A stretch of DNA of 64,000 nt from Rhizobium tibeticum (GTDB lineage: Bacteria > Pseudomonadota > Alphaproteobacteria > Rhizobiales > Rhizobiaceae), in assembly GCF_900110205.1 (NCBI RefSeq), contig NZ_FOCV01000001.1:62001-126000 (forward strand), in the 5' to 3' direction. The notes under the pieces are model-generated. The model had not been told where the DNA came from, did no database searches, and saw nothing but the letters and a program-made list of their open reading frames with translations. The position numbers and the translations under genes were made by a program. Below, in pieces: positions 34,296-44,268 of the stretch (the stretch's first letter is position 1; the number at the start of each line of letters is the position of its first letter).

Positions 34296-37015
34296 CTGCT
34301 CGTGCCGCCGTTGGTCAGGAGCTGCAGCGCCGGCGAACTGTTGGTATTGTTGGCGAGATCGTACATCGCGGTGAACCGCCGCAGCAGCTTGTCCACCTTC
34401 TTCGAGTCTTGAAGATCGTCGAGATTGACGAACTTCCCAAGCATGGAGAACTGCTTGGCGACATCCATGTTCGATACGCTGCTCGGCAGGCTGAAGGTGG
34501 TTGTGATCACCTGGAACAACGCCTTGTCGCCGAGGATCGTGTAGAGCGATGTGATATCAGGCGCGCTGCGGGCGAAATACAGCGCGAGGCGTACGCCGTC
34601 GTTCGTTTCGCCTTCCTGCGTTTCCAGCGTCTGCTGAACATACTTCTGCTGCGTCCGGTCTTCGGCACCCACGTTCTGGACCGCTCCGATCTTGGCGCGC
34701 GTCAGATTGCCATTGGTATCGAAGTTGAAGTCCGAGACAATCTCCTGGAACTTCGATTCGGCTTTCGTGTTCAGGTAGCTCTTGGGATCAGACGGATCGG
34801 AGGTGAAAATCTTCCGCAGCGTCTCCTCGTCGTATTTCTTCGGGTCGAGACCGTTTGCGGTCAAGACCAGGCTGGTCAGCTTGTCGTTCGACAGGAAGTC
34901 GTCGAGAGTGTTCACCTTCGCCATGCCCTTTGCGAAAGCATCGACGGCCTTCGTCGCATCCTCGGAAGCCTTGTCCCTGAGCGGGCCATCGCTCATGCCC
35001 ATCAGGGTGCGCGACTTATAGTTGGTCGCGTATTTTGCCATGACCGCGGACGGCAGCGGCTGTATTTCGGCGGATGCCTTGCCGTCTGCTCCGAAATTAA
35101 AGGCGCGAACCAGATTGGTGATCCGCTCGTCCTTCAGCGAGGCGACGTAGCCGTCGGGATCGTATGGGTCGCTCTTCAGCAGCTTGCGGAACATTGAACG
35201 AGACACGTCTTGTTCCGTCAGCCCGTAGGCGCGAAGCGCCATATCATAGAGCTCCGGCAGGTCATCGTTCTTCCTGTCAAAGTCTGCGGCGGCGTTGGAG
35301 CGCAGAAAGTCATCGACCCTCTTGATATTGCCGTCAGTCATCCGCTTCTTGTAGTTTGCCACGGCTTCGTCGATCGCCTCGTCCTGCGCGTCTGCATATC
35401 GAGCGCCGTAAAACGTCGTCGTATCCATCAACTGTGCGCTCGATTGCGGACCGGATGCGCTGGCAGCCGAGCCATCGGCGGCAAAGCTGAATGCCGCGTT
35501 GAGCGTGCTGAAACCCTTACTGGCGGCAAAGCTCGCGTCGGTCAGTATGCTTTTCAGATCCGCGTCGCTGACGCTTCCCGGAACTCCATAGAGTGACCGT
35601 ATGGTGTTCATCATCTGACCATCGGCGATCAGTTTGTCGACATTGGAAATCGTCGGGATCACGGTCTGGAAGTAGGAGACGTTGGTGCGGACCTGCGAAC
35701 TCGTAGCCCGTGCCTGACCGATCGTTTGTGCACCTGCGCCATCGGCGACGCTACCATCGGCCTTGAAATTGAAGGACGAATGGACATCGTCGTAGCCCAG
35801 CAAGCTTGCGTAGCTGGCATCCGTCAAGACGCTGCGAAGATCCGCATCGCTGACGCTCTGGGGAAGGGAGTAGGCATCCCTGATGTAGTGAACCAGTTGG
35901 GTATCGGCGATCAGGTCATCGACGTTGGCGATGCCGACGATTTTTGATTGGTAGTAGCTCGTGGTGATTGCAGCCTGGTTGGACATCGATTTCATCTGGT
36001 CCGACGTCTGCGCGACATAGGATGCCGCGGCCGAATTGACGGTTCCGTCCGCGTTGAAATTGAAGCTCTGATTGACAGCGCTGAAATCCATCAAACTTGC
36101 GTAGCTCGCATCGGTAAGCACGAGCCGGAGCGCTGCATTGCTGAAATCGTCCCCCATGCTGAAGGCCGTCTTGATATAGGACGTCAGCCGGCTGTCAGCG
36201 ATCAGATCGTTGACGTTGGTGATCGTCCCGATCTTGGACAGATAGTAGGCCTTGTTGTAATCGGCAGCCGCTGCGGTGGTGACCGACGGGACAGTCAGAT
36301 TATACTGTTCCATGACGGCGTTCTTCTGGGTGGCCGTCTGCGCCGCCCCGTTGACTGTGCCATCTGCGTTGAAGTTGAATTGTGCGGCAAGCGCCTTGTA
36401 TTTGTCGTTGCCGTTGAGATTGACAAAGCTGTTGGGATCGCTGCCGTCGCTCGTCAACACCTGCGCCAGGAAGTCCTTGGAAACGTAGGTGGGATCGATG
36501 CCGTAAGCCTTCAGAACATAGGTGCGGACCCGGCTGTCGGAAACGAGATCGGAAACGTTCTGCACGGCGTCTATCGCGTTGCTGTAGTAGGTCGTTTCGG
36601 TCGCGGCGTTCTTACCCTCGTCCGCGAACGACTGCGTATAGAGACCGATCAGATCGTCTTCCTGTGCGTCGCTCTGGGCGTCCGCCGCCGGCGTATTGAA
36701 ATTGAAGGCGGCCGCGAATTCCTTGTAACGGGTATCCGAGAGCTTGTTGGCGAAGCTGTTGGCGTCGGTCAGGTCACTCTCCAGGACCTTTTTCATGAAG
36801 GCCTTCGCGTAGGTCATGTCATCGAGGCCGTAGGCCTTCATCGCATAGCTGTAGAGCCTGTAGTCGCCGAGGAAATCGTCTACGTCTTTGACCTTGTTGA
36901 TGTTGTCGTCGTAGTACTCGGCATCGCGCTTGACCGTGGCCTGCGATGCGACCCGGTCGAGGCTTTGCTTCATGTTCCCCGACAATATGTTGTAGGCCAT
37001 CGAAGCAGAGATCAT
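34292..37015 (-). CDS. DUF1217 repeat protein, flagellum-associated type
   Basis: 907 residues built almost entirely of about eight diverged copies of an 75-100-residue unit: a YY...I..V.NVDDLIAD opening, an [A/T]YG helix, an L..VLTSD..D..SF or VLTDASYAS stretch, and a closing FNF.ADG. The first unit covers about 34-110, and the last ends near 890. This is the DUF1217 family, found in rhizobial and other alphaproteobacterial flagellar regions. Secretion has no classical signal, which suits export by the flagellar apparatus (inference). No other flagellar gene is in the window, so this copy is isolated. Seven or eight repeats is long for the family as I know it. Confidence 0.85.
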   Translation of the reverse strand: MISASMAYNILSGNMKQSLDRVASQATVKRDAEYYDDNINKVKDVDDFLGDYRLYSYAMKAYGLDDMTYAKAFMKKVLESDLTDANSFANKLSDTRYKEFAAAFNFNTPAADAQSDAQEDDLIGLYTQSFADEGKNAATETTYYSNAIDAVQNVSDLVSDSRVRTYVLKAYGIDPTYVSKDFLAQVLTSDGSDPNSFVNLNGNDKYKALAAQFNFNADGTVNGAAQTATQKNAVMEQYNLTVPSVTTAAAADYNKAYYLSKIGTITNVNDLIADSRLTSYIKTAFSMGDDFSNAALRLVLTDASYASLMDFSAVNQSFNFNADGTVNSAAASYVAQTSDQMKSMSNQAAITTSYYQSKIVGIANVDDLIADTQLVHYIRDAYSLPQSVSDADLRSVLTDASYASLLGYDDVHSSFNFKADGSVADGAGAQTIGQARATSSQVRTNVSYFQTVIPTISNVDKLIADGQMMNTIRSLYGVPGSVSDADLKSILTDASFAASKGFSTLNAAFSFAADGSAASASGPQSSAQLMDTTTFYGARYADAQDEAIDEAVANYKKRMTDGNIKRVDDFLRSNAAADFDRKNDDLPELYDMALRAYGLTEQDVSRSMFRKLLKSDPYDPDGYVASLKDERITNLVRAFNFGADGKASAEIQPLPSAVMAKYATNYKSRTLMGMSDGPLRDKASEDATKAVDAFAKGMAKVNTLDDFLSNDKLTSLVLTANGLDPKKYDEETLRKIFTSDPSDPKSYLNTKAESKFQEIVSDFNFDTNGNLTRAKIGAVQNVGAEDRTQQKYVQQTLETQEGETNDGVRLALYFARSAPDITSLYTILGDKALFQVITTTFSLPSSVSNMDVAKQFSMLGKFVNLDDLQDSKKVDKLLRRFTAMYDLANNTNSSPALQLLTNGGTSS

Positions 37016-37307
37016 AACGTGCCCTTTTCCGGCAAAGTCTTCAACATATGACAGAGTGGTTGGCGGTATTCTGCGACAAAAAGCTTACCCGAGACTTACT
37101 CGCACCGCGTTGCAAAACGGCACATGCGCCGTTCACCCTCCGGAAACCTTGCCGGCTTCGGTTTTGATAACCATCCACCGAGGCAAAGTTTTCTTAACCG
37201 CGATTTTTAAGTTGTCCGGAACAGCCGCCGCCTATTGTCGAGCCATAGAGGGCGAAAAGCCCCGAGGAGAAGACCGGAAACCGGCTCTCAGGTAAGACAA
37301 GGGTAGA

Positions 37308-37880
37308 ATGAACATGAACAACACCGTTATGAAGCCCGTATGGGCTGGAACGACACTGCGTCTCGATCCGTCTCGCTTTCCCCAGCAGGTCAGCTACGCC
37401 ATCCATGACTCCTCGAGTGACGTGAGCATAACGATCGACGAACGTGGCGCGATCCTGCGCAAGGTTCTTCCCTCGAGCGGCCTGCCGCTTTCGATCGCCC
37501 TTCCCAAGCGCGCCTTCAAGGGCGTTGCCGCCCGCGCCATCGACCATGGCGACGGCGAAGTCACCGTCACCCTGGAACTTCACCACGAAGATCCCGATCT
37601 CTGTGTGCCGTTGCTGGTCGCCCATGATCTCTCCGACATCGCCGCCGACTGGCGCGGCTGGTCGGAGGCCTTCCGCATTCCGATGCTGATGGTCGAGGCC
37701 GACGGGGTTGCACGTCCACTGGAAGAACATCTCGGCGACCTGCGCACCAGCGCATTGAAGCCGCGCCGCCGCCACTCCTACTTCGCCAACCGCCGTCCGC
37801 GCTTCCTCGTGCGCCGCACAACCGGTAAGCTCGGCGTCGCCATGAAGATCGAAGGTAAGGAAATCATCGCCCGCAGCTGA
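37308..37880 (+). CDS. conserved protein of unknown function (DUF6101-like)
   Basis: 190 residues, soluble, no membrane segment. Recognisable conserved stretches are LPKRAFKGVAARAIDHGDGE, TLELHHEDPDLCVPLLVA, WRGWSEAFRIPMLMVEADG and a basic tail RPRFLVRRTTGKL. I recall this as a short Rhizobiales-restricted family (DUF6101). ATG codons at 37308, 37314 and 37329 are possible starts. It is monocistronic and ends in a strong hairpin. Function unknown. Confidence 0.75.
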   Translation: MNMNNTVMKPVWAGTTLRLDPSRFPQQVSYAIHDSSSDVSITIDERGAILRKVLPSSGLPLSIALPKRAFKGVAARAIDHGDGEVTVTLELHHEDPDLCVPLLVAHDLSDIAADWRGWSEAFRIPMLMVEADGVARPLEEHLGDLRTSALKPRRRHSYFANRRPRFLVRRTTGKLGVAMKIEGKEIIARS

Positions 37881-37902
37881 GCGGTGCGGGGTTTCAAATC
37901 AT

Positions 37903-37930
37903 CAATGCCCGGCCTTTGTGCCGGGCATTG
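37903..37930. terminator. bidirectional terminator
   Basis: An 11-bp perfect stem, CAATGCCCGGC (37903-37913) with GCCGGGCATTG (37920-37930), six-base loop, then TCGTTTTCG. It separates the convergent DUF6101-like and ubiA genes. Confidence 0.75.
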
Positions 37931-37941
37931 TCGTTTTCGCC

Positions 37942-38901
37942 TCAGGGCAGGACGAAGAGAAGCGAAAGAAAGAGGCCGAGAAAGATGATCAGGCCAACGC
38001 GATTGTTGGACTTGAACAATGCCAGGCACTGATCGCCGTCGTTGATATCCAGCGCTACGATTTGCCAGGCAAACATGCCGGCCGCAATGAGCAGACCGAG
38101 ATAGGCAAACAGGCCGACGCCTGCGACCAGGAAGGCGCAGGAGGCGAGCACGAGCGTCAGACCATAGAGGCCGACCAGCCACTGTTTCGTCTTGTCGCCG
38201 AATAGCCGCGCGGTGGAACGAACGCCGATCAGCTCATCATCTTCCTTATCCTGGTGAGCGTAGATCGTGTCGTAACCGATCGTCCAGACCACCGAGGCGA
38301 CGTAGAGGAGGATCGGCGCCAGCGAAAGGCTGCCGAAGATCGCCGCCCAGCCCATTAAGGCGCCCCAGGAGAAGGCAAGGCCAAGGAAGAATTGCGGCCA
38401 GTCCGTGAAGCGCTTGGCAAAGGGATAGAGCGCCACAATGGCGAGCGAGACGACGCCGAGAATGACCGAGAACCAGTTCAGCTGCAGCACGACCAGCAGC
38501 CCGACCAGCGCCTGCAAGACGATGAACACCTTGGCCTGCGTGCGCGTGACCCGGCCCGACGGCAGCGGGCGTGAGCGGGTGCGCGCCACTTCCTTGTCGA
38601 TCTTGTGATCGACAAGATCGTTGTAGGTGCACCCTGCCCCGCGCATCGCAACAGAGCCGATGAAATACAGCACGAGATGGAAAATCAACTCCCCGCCGGA
38701 GAACTGGCCAACATAAGCCGCCGCATTCGCGGCCATAGCCGCTGACCAAAAGCAGGGCCACATCAAGAGCTGCCAGCCGATCGGCCGATCCCAGCGCGCA
38801 AGCTGCGCATAGGGCCAGAGCCAGGGAGGCAGGACCCGATAAACCCAGTTGTTCGAAGGCGCATCCGCAACGCGCCCGTTTGTTCCGCCGATCTGTTGCA
38901 T
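37942..38901 (-). CDS. ubiA: 4-hydroxybenzoate polyprenyltransferase
   Basis: Integral membrane prenyltransferase of ubiquinone synthesis; attaches the polyprenyl tail (C50 in most rhizobia) to 4-hydroxybenzoate. 319 residues with eight to nine hydrophobic segments. The two aspartate-rich Mg-diphosphate motifs are intact: YNDLVDHKIDKEVARTRSRP and GYDTIYAHQDKEDDELIG. The polyprenyl donor synthase is at 60775 and chorismate, the source of hydroxybenzoate, comes from aroC and aroA in this window. Confidence 0.95.
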   Translation of the reverse strand: MQQIGGTNGRVADAPSNNWVYRVLPPWLWPYAQLARWDRPIGWQLLMWPCFWSAAMAANAAAYVGQFSGGELIFHLVLYFIGSVAMRGAGCTYNDLVDHKIDKEVARTRSRPLPSGRVTRTQAKVFIVLQALVGLLVVLQLNWFSVILGVVSLAIVALYPFAKRFTDWPQFFLGLAFSWGALMGWAAIFGSLSLAPILLYVASVVWTIGYDTIYAHQDKEDDELIGVRSTARLFGDKTKQWLVGLYGLTLVLASCAFLVAGVGLFAYLGLLIAAGMFAWQIVALDINDGDQCLALFKSNNRVGLIIFLGLFLSLLFVLP

Positions 38902-38965
38902 GCCGCCATCTAGCGATCGGTTGAAGCACGGGTCAAGCCGTCATGCGGCCGCACCGCTAATCTCC

Positions 38966-39672
38966 TTAGAGCCTGCTCCCAGGAAATGTAAACGCGGGCA
39001 AGAACAACCCGGCATAGCTCACGCCGACCGCCTGAAGGAATGCAGCAGTCGCCGAGACGGCGAACCTAAGGATGTTCGCTTTTCCATCGACCAGCAGCAA
39101 TGGCGAGGTCTCAAACTGAGACGCAACCACGATGAGCAGCATCGCAAGGACCCGGCAAATTGATCCCCGCGATGAGCCGACAAAACGTTGGGGAAAATCG
39201 AGCTAGGCCACGCCGGAGTGCATCTACAAGCGATGTCCCAAGACCGGTGATGCTCGAGGTCGGCAAGGTTCCCAAAAGCGACAGTACCAGTGCATAAACA
39301 ATCAGCGTAGCGAAGCAAAGATCAGCACGCTTGCCGACACATCTCATGCGAGGGCAAAAACATGAAGACCGGCAGCGAGATGGCGAGCGCCCCTACCAGG
39401 AGCGTTGCCGTTCTCAGAAAGTAAGGAATTGTTTTGCCGAAGCCTGCGCGCTTTCCAACCTCACAGAACGGTCCGGCGTAGAGCACCGCTCCTTGAACAC
39501 ACATTGCGAGAGAGCTCCACATGACGGTTGTCGCTCCGCTGGACGTCGTTTTACTGGAGAGGGCGTAAAACATCCCAAGCGCGATCGTAGCGATGACCAC
39601 CGTCGCGTCCATAGCCCGGTTTCTACCGATCATGCTGAAAGTCTCGCGTAGCACCCCTCCCTCGCGTCTCAA
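38966..39672 (-). pseudogene. disrupted multi-span membrane protein gene
   Basis: Three successive minus-strand frames join into one plausible protein of about 235 residues. Part A (39672 to about 39340) reads MDATVVIATIALGMFYALSS and TIPYFLRTATLLVGALAIS. Part B (about 39347 to 39190) reads ADLCFATLIVYALVLSLLGT then TSLVDALRRGLARFSPTF. Part C (about 39190 to the TAA at 38966) reads LAMLLIVVASQFETSPLLLV then AVSATAAFLQAVGVSYAGLF. Each step shifts the frame in the same direction. Hydrophobic segments recur in all three parts, arguing for one decayed gene, perhaps the remnant of a polysaccharide flippase-like protein. Family not securely recognised. It occupies what would otherwise be a 800-base gap between ubiA and the phosphatase. 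Confidence 0.55.
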
Positions 39673-39718
39673 CTATCGCACTCAATCTGAGTCGGAACTG
39701 CGCGCCAACGTCGTATTG

Positions 39719-40300
39719 CTAGATGCCATTCCAACGCCGGATCACCGGCTCCGTCAGGTCGTGCTCGTAGCCGAGAACGCTGATGCTTGAGGTGTCGAGG
39801 ATGAAGCGCGCGCCGTCCGTCGGCGACAGTCCCAGCCAGCGAGCGCCAAGCACGCGAAGGAAATGCGAACTGGAGAAGATCAGGATCGGAGCATTGGCCT
39901 GCTGCAGTTCCGATATGATCCGGTCGGCTCTTGCGCCGACATCCCGCGCCGCCTCGCCTTTCGGGCAGCCATCGCGAAATAGCTGCCAGCCGGGTCGGGT
40001 TGCAAGGATTTCCTTGGTGGTGATGCCCTCATAGGCGCCGTAGTCCCATTCGGCGAGATCGTCCTTGACGATCGCGCCGGCGCCAAAGCCGGAGAGTTCG
40101 CAGGTGTTGCGGGCGCGTTGCGACGGGCTGGACCACACAGCGGTGAAGCGCTTGTCCGCAAGGCGCGGACCGACCTGGCGCGCCGCCGCTTCACCATTTG
40201 CTGTCAGAGGAATATCGCTGCGGCCGGTATGTCTTCCAGAAAGGCTCCATTCCGTTTCGCCGTGCCGGACGAGATAGATCTCGGGAAACGCACTGCTCAT
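39719..40300 (-). CDS. histidine phosphatase superfamily protein (phosphoglycerate-mutase-like)
   Basis: 193 residues from ATG 40300. Catalytic RHG motif in YLVRHGETEW, the arginine in SSPSQRARNT, acidic DLAEWDYGAYEGIT and the second histidine in FSSSHFLRVLGARWL are present. These belong to the branch that includes small-molecule and sugar phosphatases; substrate unknown. AAAGGGG sits seven bases before ATG 40300, favouring it over the open frame to 40363. Confidence 0.85.
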   Translation of the reverse strand: MSSAFPEIYLVRHGETEWSLSGRHTGRSDIPLTANGEAAARQVGPRLADKRFTAVWSSPSQRARNTCELSGFGAGAIVKDDLAEWDYGAYEGITTKEILATRPGWQLFRDGCPKGEAARDVGARADRIISELQQANAPILIFSSSHFLRVLGARWLGLSPTDGARFILDTSSISVLGYEHDLTEPVIRRWNGI

Positions 40301-40319
40301 GTGTCGGCCCCTTTCCAAA

Positions 40320-40351
40320 AAAGAAAAGGCGCGGGTGGGTGCCCGCGCCTT
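40320..40351 (-). terminator. terminator of cyclopropane fatty acid synthase gene
   Basis: AAGGCGCGGG (40326-40335) pairs with CCCGCGCCTT (40342-40351); on the minus strand the stem runs into TTTTCTTTTTT (complement of 40316-40327). It begins 9 bases past the gene's stop. Confidence 0.82.
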
Positions 40352-40359
40352 CCTGGTGA

Positions 40360-41619
40360 TCACAATATAACCTTTTCGAGCGGCGGACGCGTCGCCTCGA
40401 ATTCCTTCAACTTCGCCTCGTTCTCCGCGATGTAGTTGCGATTATCCGGCGTGGAAAACTGGTTCTTGGAAATCTGGATCTGCATGACGAAGAGTTCGTC
40501 CCAGCGGAAGCCAATTTCCGAACCGGCGAGATAAAACTCCCACATGCGGAAGAAGCGCTCGTCGTAGAGGGCGACAGCCGCGGCCTTGTTCGCCACGAAG
40601 CGCTCGCGCCAATGGCGGAGCGTTCGGGCGTAGTGAAGCGGCAGCACCTCCACGTCACGCACCAGAAGACCGGCCTTCTCGATCGCGGGGATCGTCTCTC
40701 CGATCGAGGGAATGTAGCCTTGCGGGAAGATATATTTTTCGATGAAGGCGTTGGTCGCGAAGCTCGGTTTCGGTCGGGCGATGGAATGCAGGACCATGAC
40801 GCCGTCATCGGCCAGCAACTCGTGCACCTTCTTGAAGTACTTGTCGAAGTTACCGATGCCGACATGCTCGAACATGCCAACCGAGACGATGCGATCGAAC
40901 TTCTGACCGGTCATCGTCCGGTAGTCCTGCAGCTCGAAGCGGACACGGTCGGCCAGACCGCGCTGTTTCGAACGCACGCGCGAGATCTTCAGCTGCTCTT
41001 CGCTGAGCGTGATGCCGGTGACATCGAGGCCGGGCGCGGCTTCCGCCAGATACATGCCCATGCCGCCCCAGCCGGAGCCGATCTCAAGCACGCGCTGGTT
41101 CGGTTCCAGCAGGAGCTTGGCGGCAATATGGCGCTTCTTGGCAACCTGCGCCTCCTCCAGGCTGATGCCCGGCGGGTCGTAGTAGGCGCAGGAATACTGC
41201 CAATCCTCGTCGAGGAAGAGTTCGAACAGCCTTTCGGACAGATCGTAGTGGTGTGCAACGTTGCGCTTGTTGCGATTGACCGGCAGACGGCTTTTCAGCT
41301 GTTGAAGAGCGATGCGGCCGATCAGGAGGGCCGCCATCGGGATATCGAAGATTTCGTTGGTGGTGTTCTGTTTCACCATCTCCAGGAAATCGTAGATGCT
41401 GCCGAGTTCAAGTATGAACCGGCCCTCCATGTACATTTCGCCGAGCTTGAGGGTGGGGTCGCGGCGGATCAACTTCTCCGCCTCCTCGTCGGCAATGCGA
41501 ACGACGACCAGATCACCAGTACCGTCGCCAATCATATGCCTCTCGCCATTGGCGAGTGTGAGCTTCAGGTTACCCTTGCGGATGAGTTTTTTGACAATCG
41601 ATAAGAAAGCCGACGCCAT
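40360..41619 (-). CDS. cfa: cyclopropane-fatty-acyl-phospholipid synthase
   Basis: SAM-dependent enzyme that adds a methylene bridge to unsaturated acyl chains of membrane phospholipids; cyclopropane lipids are abundant in rhizobia and protect against acid and envelope stress. The 419-residue protein has an N-terminal lipid-binding domain (1-110), then NVAHHYDLSERLFELFLDE, the SAM motif VLEIGSGWGGMGMYLAE near 185, VSVGMFEHVG, and FIEKYIFPQGYIPS with WEFYLAGSEIGFRW near the end. Rhizobia usually carry more than one cfa paralogue, so the exact paralogue is uncertain. Confidence 0.9.
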   Translation of the reverse strand: MASAFLSIVKKLIRKGNLKLTLANGERHMIGDGTGDLVVVRIADEEAEKLIRRDPTLKLGEMYMEGRFILELGSIYDFLEMVKQNTTNEIFDIPMAALLIGRIALQQLKSRLPVNRNKRNVAHHYDLSERLFELFLDEDWQYSCAYYDPPGISLEEAQVAKKRHIAAKLLLEPNQRVLEIGSGWGGMGMYLAEAAPGLDVTGITLSEEQLKISRVRSKQRGLADRVRFELQDYRTMTGQKFDRIVSVGMFEHVGIGNFDKYFKKVHELLADDGVMVLHSIARPKPSFATNAFIEKYIFPQGYIPSIGETIPAIEKAGLLVRDVEVLPLHYARTLRHWRERFVANKAAAVALYDERFFRMWEFYLAGSEIGFRWDELFVMQIQISKNQFSTPDNRNYIAENEAKLKEFEATRPPLEKVIL

Positions 41620-41754
41620 TGATAAGGCCTCGCAATGTGACAGGATAGTCCGATCAACTTAGTATCTATCATCCGCCTTACAAGCGCCGTATTTCGCACC
41701 TCGGCAACATGGTCGCCGAAGTGTGACATTTTTGCAAATGCGACTGCTAAGCGC

Positions 41755-44064
41755 TTATTTTCGCTTCATCGCTTCGGCCAACGCAGCTCCAAAGGCGCCA
41801 TGGCTCTCCGGCTTTGAAGGGGCCGAGCGTCGGTCGTTCTGGCTGCGCACCGGCTGGTTTCCACGCGACTCACCACGCGGCGCCGAAGGCTGCGACCCGT
41901 CGTCCTTTCTCATCGATAGGCCGATGCGTTTACGCTTGGCATCGACCTCCACGACGCGAACCTTGACGACATCGCCGGCTTTTACAACCTCGTGAGGATC
42001 TTTGACGAAGCGATCGGCGAGCTGGGAAACGTGAACCAATCCGTCCTGGTGTACGCCTATGTCGACAAAAGCGCCAAAGGCCGCGACGTTGGTGACCGTG
42101 CCTTCCAGCATCATGCCGGGCTTGAGATCAGAGATCTCGTGAACGCCTTCGGCGAAGGTCGCGGTCTTGAAGCTCGGGCGCGGGTCGCGGCCGGGTTTTT
42201 CCAGTTCGGCGAGAATGTCCTTCACCGTCGGCAGGCCGAATTTCTCATCGATGAACCGACGCGGATCGACCGCCTTTAGGACAGCGCTGTCACCCATCAG
42301 CGAGCGCAGGTCGCGACCGCAGGCGGCAACGATCTTCTTGGCAACGCCGTAGGCTTCCGGGTGGACCGAGGAGGCGTCGAGCGGCTCCTTGCCATCGCGA
42401 ATGCGCAGGAAGCCAGCGCATTGCTCGAATGTGCGCTGGCCGAGGCGCGCAACTTTCAGGAGATCGCGGCGGGTCTCGAAGCGGCCTTCGCTGTCGCGGT
42501 GCTTGACGATCGCCTCGGCGATCGAAGCGCCAAGGCCGGAGACACGGGAGAGCAGCGGCGCGGAGGCGGTGTTGAGATCGACGCCGACGGCATTCACCGC
42601 GTCTTCGACGACGGCATCCAGCGAGCGTGACAGCTTCTGTTGGTCGACATCGTGCTGATACTGGCCGACGCCGATCGATTTCGGCTCGATCTTGACGAGT
42701 TCAGCAAGCGGATCCTGCAGGCGGCGCGCGATGGAAACGGCACCGCGCAGCGATACGTCGAGGTTCGGGAATTCCAGTGCCGCTGTTTCCGAGGCGGAAT
42801 AGACCGAAGCACCGGCCTCCGAGACGATCACCTTGGTCGGCTTGGCGCCTGGCAGTTCGGCGAGCATGTCGGCCACCAGCTTTTCCGTCTCGCGGCTGCC
42901 GGTGCCGTTGCCGATCGAGATCAGCTCGACATTGTGCTTGCCGATCAGCGAGGCAAGCTCGACCTGCGCACCGCGCACGTCATTTCTCGGCTGGAAGGGA
43001 TAGACGGTGGACGTCGCGACCACCTTGCCGGTCGCATCGGTGACGGCGACCTTGACGCCGGTGCGGATGCCCGGATCAAGGCCCATGGTCGGGCGCGAAC
43101 CGGCGGGCGCAGCCAGCAACAGATCCTTGAGATTGCGGGCGAAGACGTGGATAGCCTCTTCCTCGGCGCGCTCGCGAAGCTCGCGCATCAAGTCGAGCGA
43201 CAGCGACGTTGAGAGCTTGACGCGCCAGGTCCAGCTCGCGACCTCCATCAGCCAACGGTCGCCTGGGCGACTGTTGCCGATTTCGTAGGCCGCCGCAATC
43301 ATGCGCTCGACCGGCTTGTTGGGCGATGCGGTCTCCGCATCCGCGTCGATCGTCAGCGTCAGCACCTCCTCGTTCCAGCCGCGCAGCATGGCCAGCGCGC
43401 GGTGACCGGGGGCTGTTGCCCAACGTTCGGAATGGTCGAAATAGTCGGAGAACTTCTCGCCCGATGCCTGCTTGCCGTCGACCACCTTGGCCTTCAGCAG
43501 GGCCGCGTTGCGCATATGGGCGCGCAGCTTGCCAAGCAGATCGGCATTTTCGGCAATGCCTTCGGCGACGATGTCGCGTGCGCCTTCGAGTGCCGTCTTC
43601 ACATCCGGCACATCAGCGGTGATGTAGCCTTCCGCCAGCATCGCAGGCTCCTTCGAGCGATCGGCTAGGATGGCTTCTGCCAGCGGCCCAAGGCCACGCT
43701 CACGGGCGATCTCGGCGCGGGTGCGGCGCTTCGGCTTGTAGGGGAGATAAAGATCTTCGAGCTCGGCCTTGGTGCCCGCCTTGGCGATCTTTGCCATCAA
43801 CTCGTCGGTCATCTTGCCCTGGCCGGTGATGGATTCGACGATGGTGTCGCGGCGAGCTTCCAGTTCGCGCAGATAGACCAGGCGCTCGGCGAGATTGCGC
43901 AGCTGCGTATCGTCCAGGCCGCCGGTCACTTCCTTGCGATAACGGGCGATGAAGGGCACGGTTGCTCCCTCGTCCAGAAGCTCGATCGCCGCCTTGGCCT
44001 GATCGGGCCGGGCGTTGATTTCGGAGGAGATGACAGCGGCAAGCGAGCGAAGGTCAGCGGCCAT
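41755..44064 (-). CDS. tex: Tex family RNA-binding transcription accessory protein
   Basis: 769-residue homologue of Tex/Spt6-like proteins, which bind nucleic acid and influence transcription. Domain order: N-terminal helical region ([22 protein letters not shown]), YqgF-like RNase H fold ([17 protein letters not shown]), helix-hairpin-helix repeats ([32 protein letters not shown]) and a C-terminal S1 domain ([29 protein letters not shown]). The C-terminal tail is basic and low complexity. Divergent from glyS. Confidence 0.93.
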   Translation of the reverse strand: MAADLRSLAAVISSEINARPDQAKAAIELLDEGATVPFIARYRKEVTGGLDDTQLRNLAERLVYLRELEARRDTIVESITGQGKMTDELMAKIAKAGTKAELEDLYLPYKPKRRTRAEIARERGLGPLAEAILADRSKEPAMLAEGYITADVPDVKTALEGARDIVAEGIAENADLLGKLRAHMRNAALLKAKVVDGKQASGEKFSDYFDHSERWATAPGHRALAMLRGWNEEVLTLTIDADAETASPNKPVERMIAAAYEIGNSRPGDRWLMEVASWTWRVKLSTSLSLDLMRELRERAEEEAIHVFARNLKDLLLAAPAGSRPTMGLDPGIRTGVKVAVTDATGKVVATSTVYPFQPRNDVRGAQVELASLIGKHNVELISIGNGTGSRETEKLVADMLAELPGAKPTKVIVSEAGASVYSASETAALEFPNLDVSLRGAVSIARRLQDPLAELVKIEPKSIGVGQYQHDVDQQKLSRSLDAVVEDAVNAVGVDLNTASAPLLSRVSGLGASIAEAIVKHRDSEGRFETRRDLLKVARLGQRTFEQCAGFLRIRDGKEPLDASSVHPEAYGVAKKIVAACGRDLRSLMGDSAVLKAVDPRRFIDEKFGLPTVKDILAELEKPGRDPRPSFKTATFAEGVHEISDLKPGMMLEGTVTNVAAFGAFVDIGVHQDGLVHVSQLADRFVKDPHEVVKAGDVVKVRVVEVDAKRKRIGLSMRKDDGSQPSAPRGESRGNQPVRSQNDRRSAPSKPESHGAFGAALAEAMKRK

Positions 44065-44268
44065 GAGAGTTCCTGCGTTTCACGAAAGTTGCGGGACCAT
44101 AGCGGCGAAAAGCGGCAAGGCAATGCCCGACGTCCCTATCCACAGCAACATAGCACGGCCGGTGGCTGTTTTTGCGGTTGTGCAGGCGCGGCATTCTTTG
44201 CTAGCAGAGGCGACCGTTTTCAGCCCCGCCTTTGTGGCGCCTTCCCCAGAGAAGGCAAGGAAAGTGAC

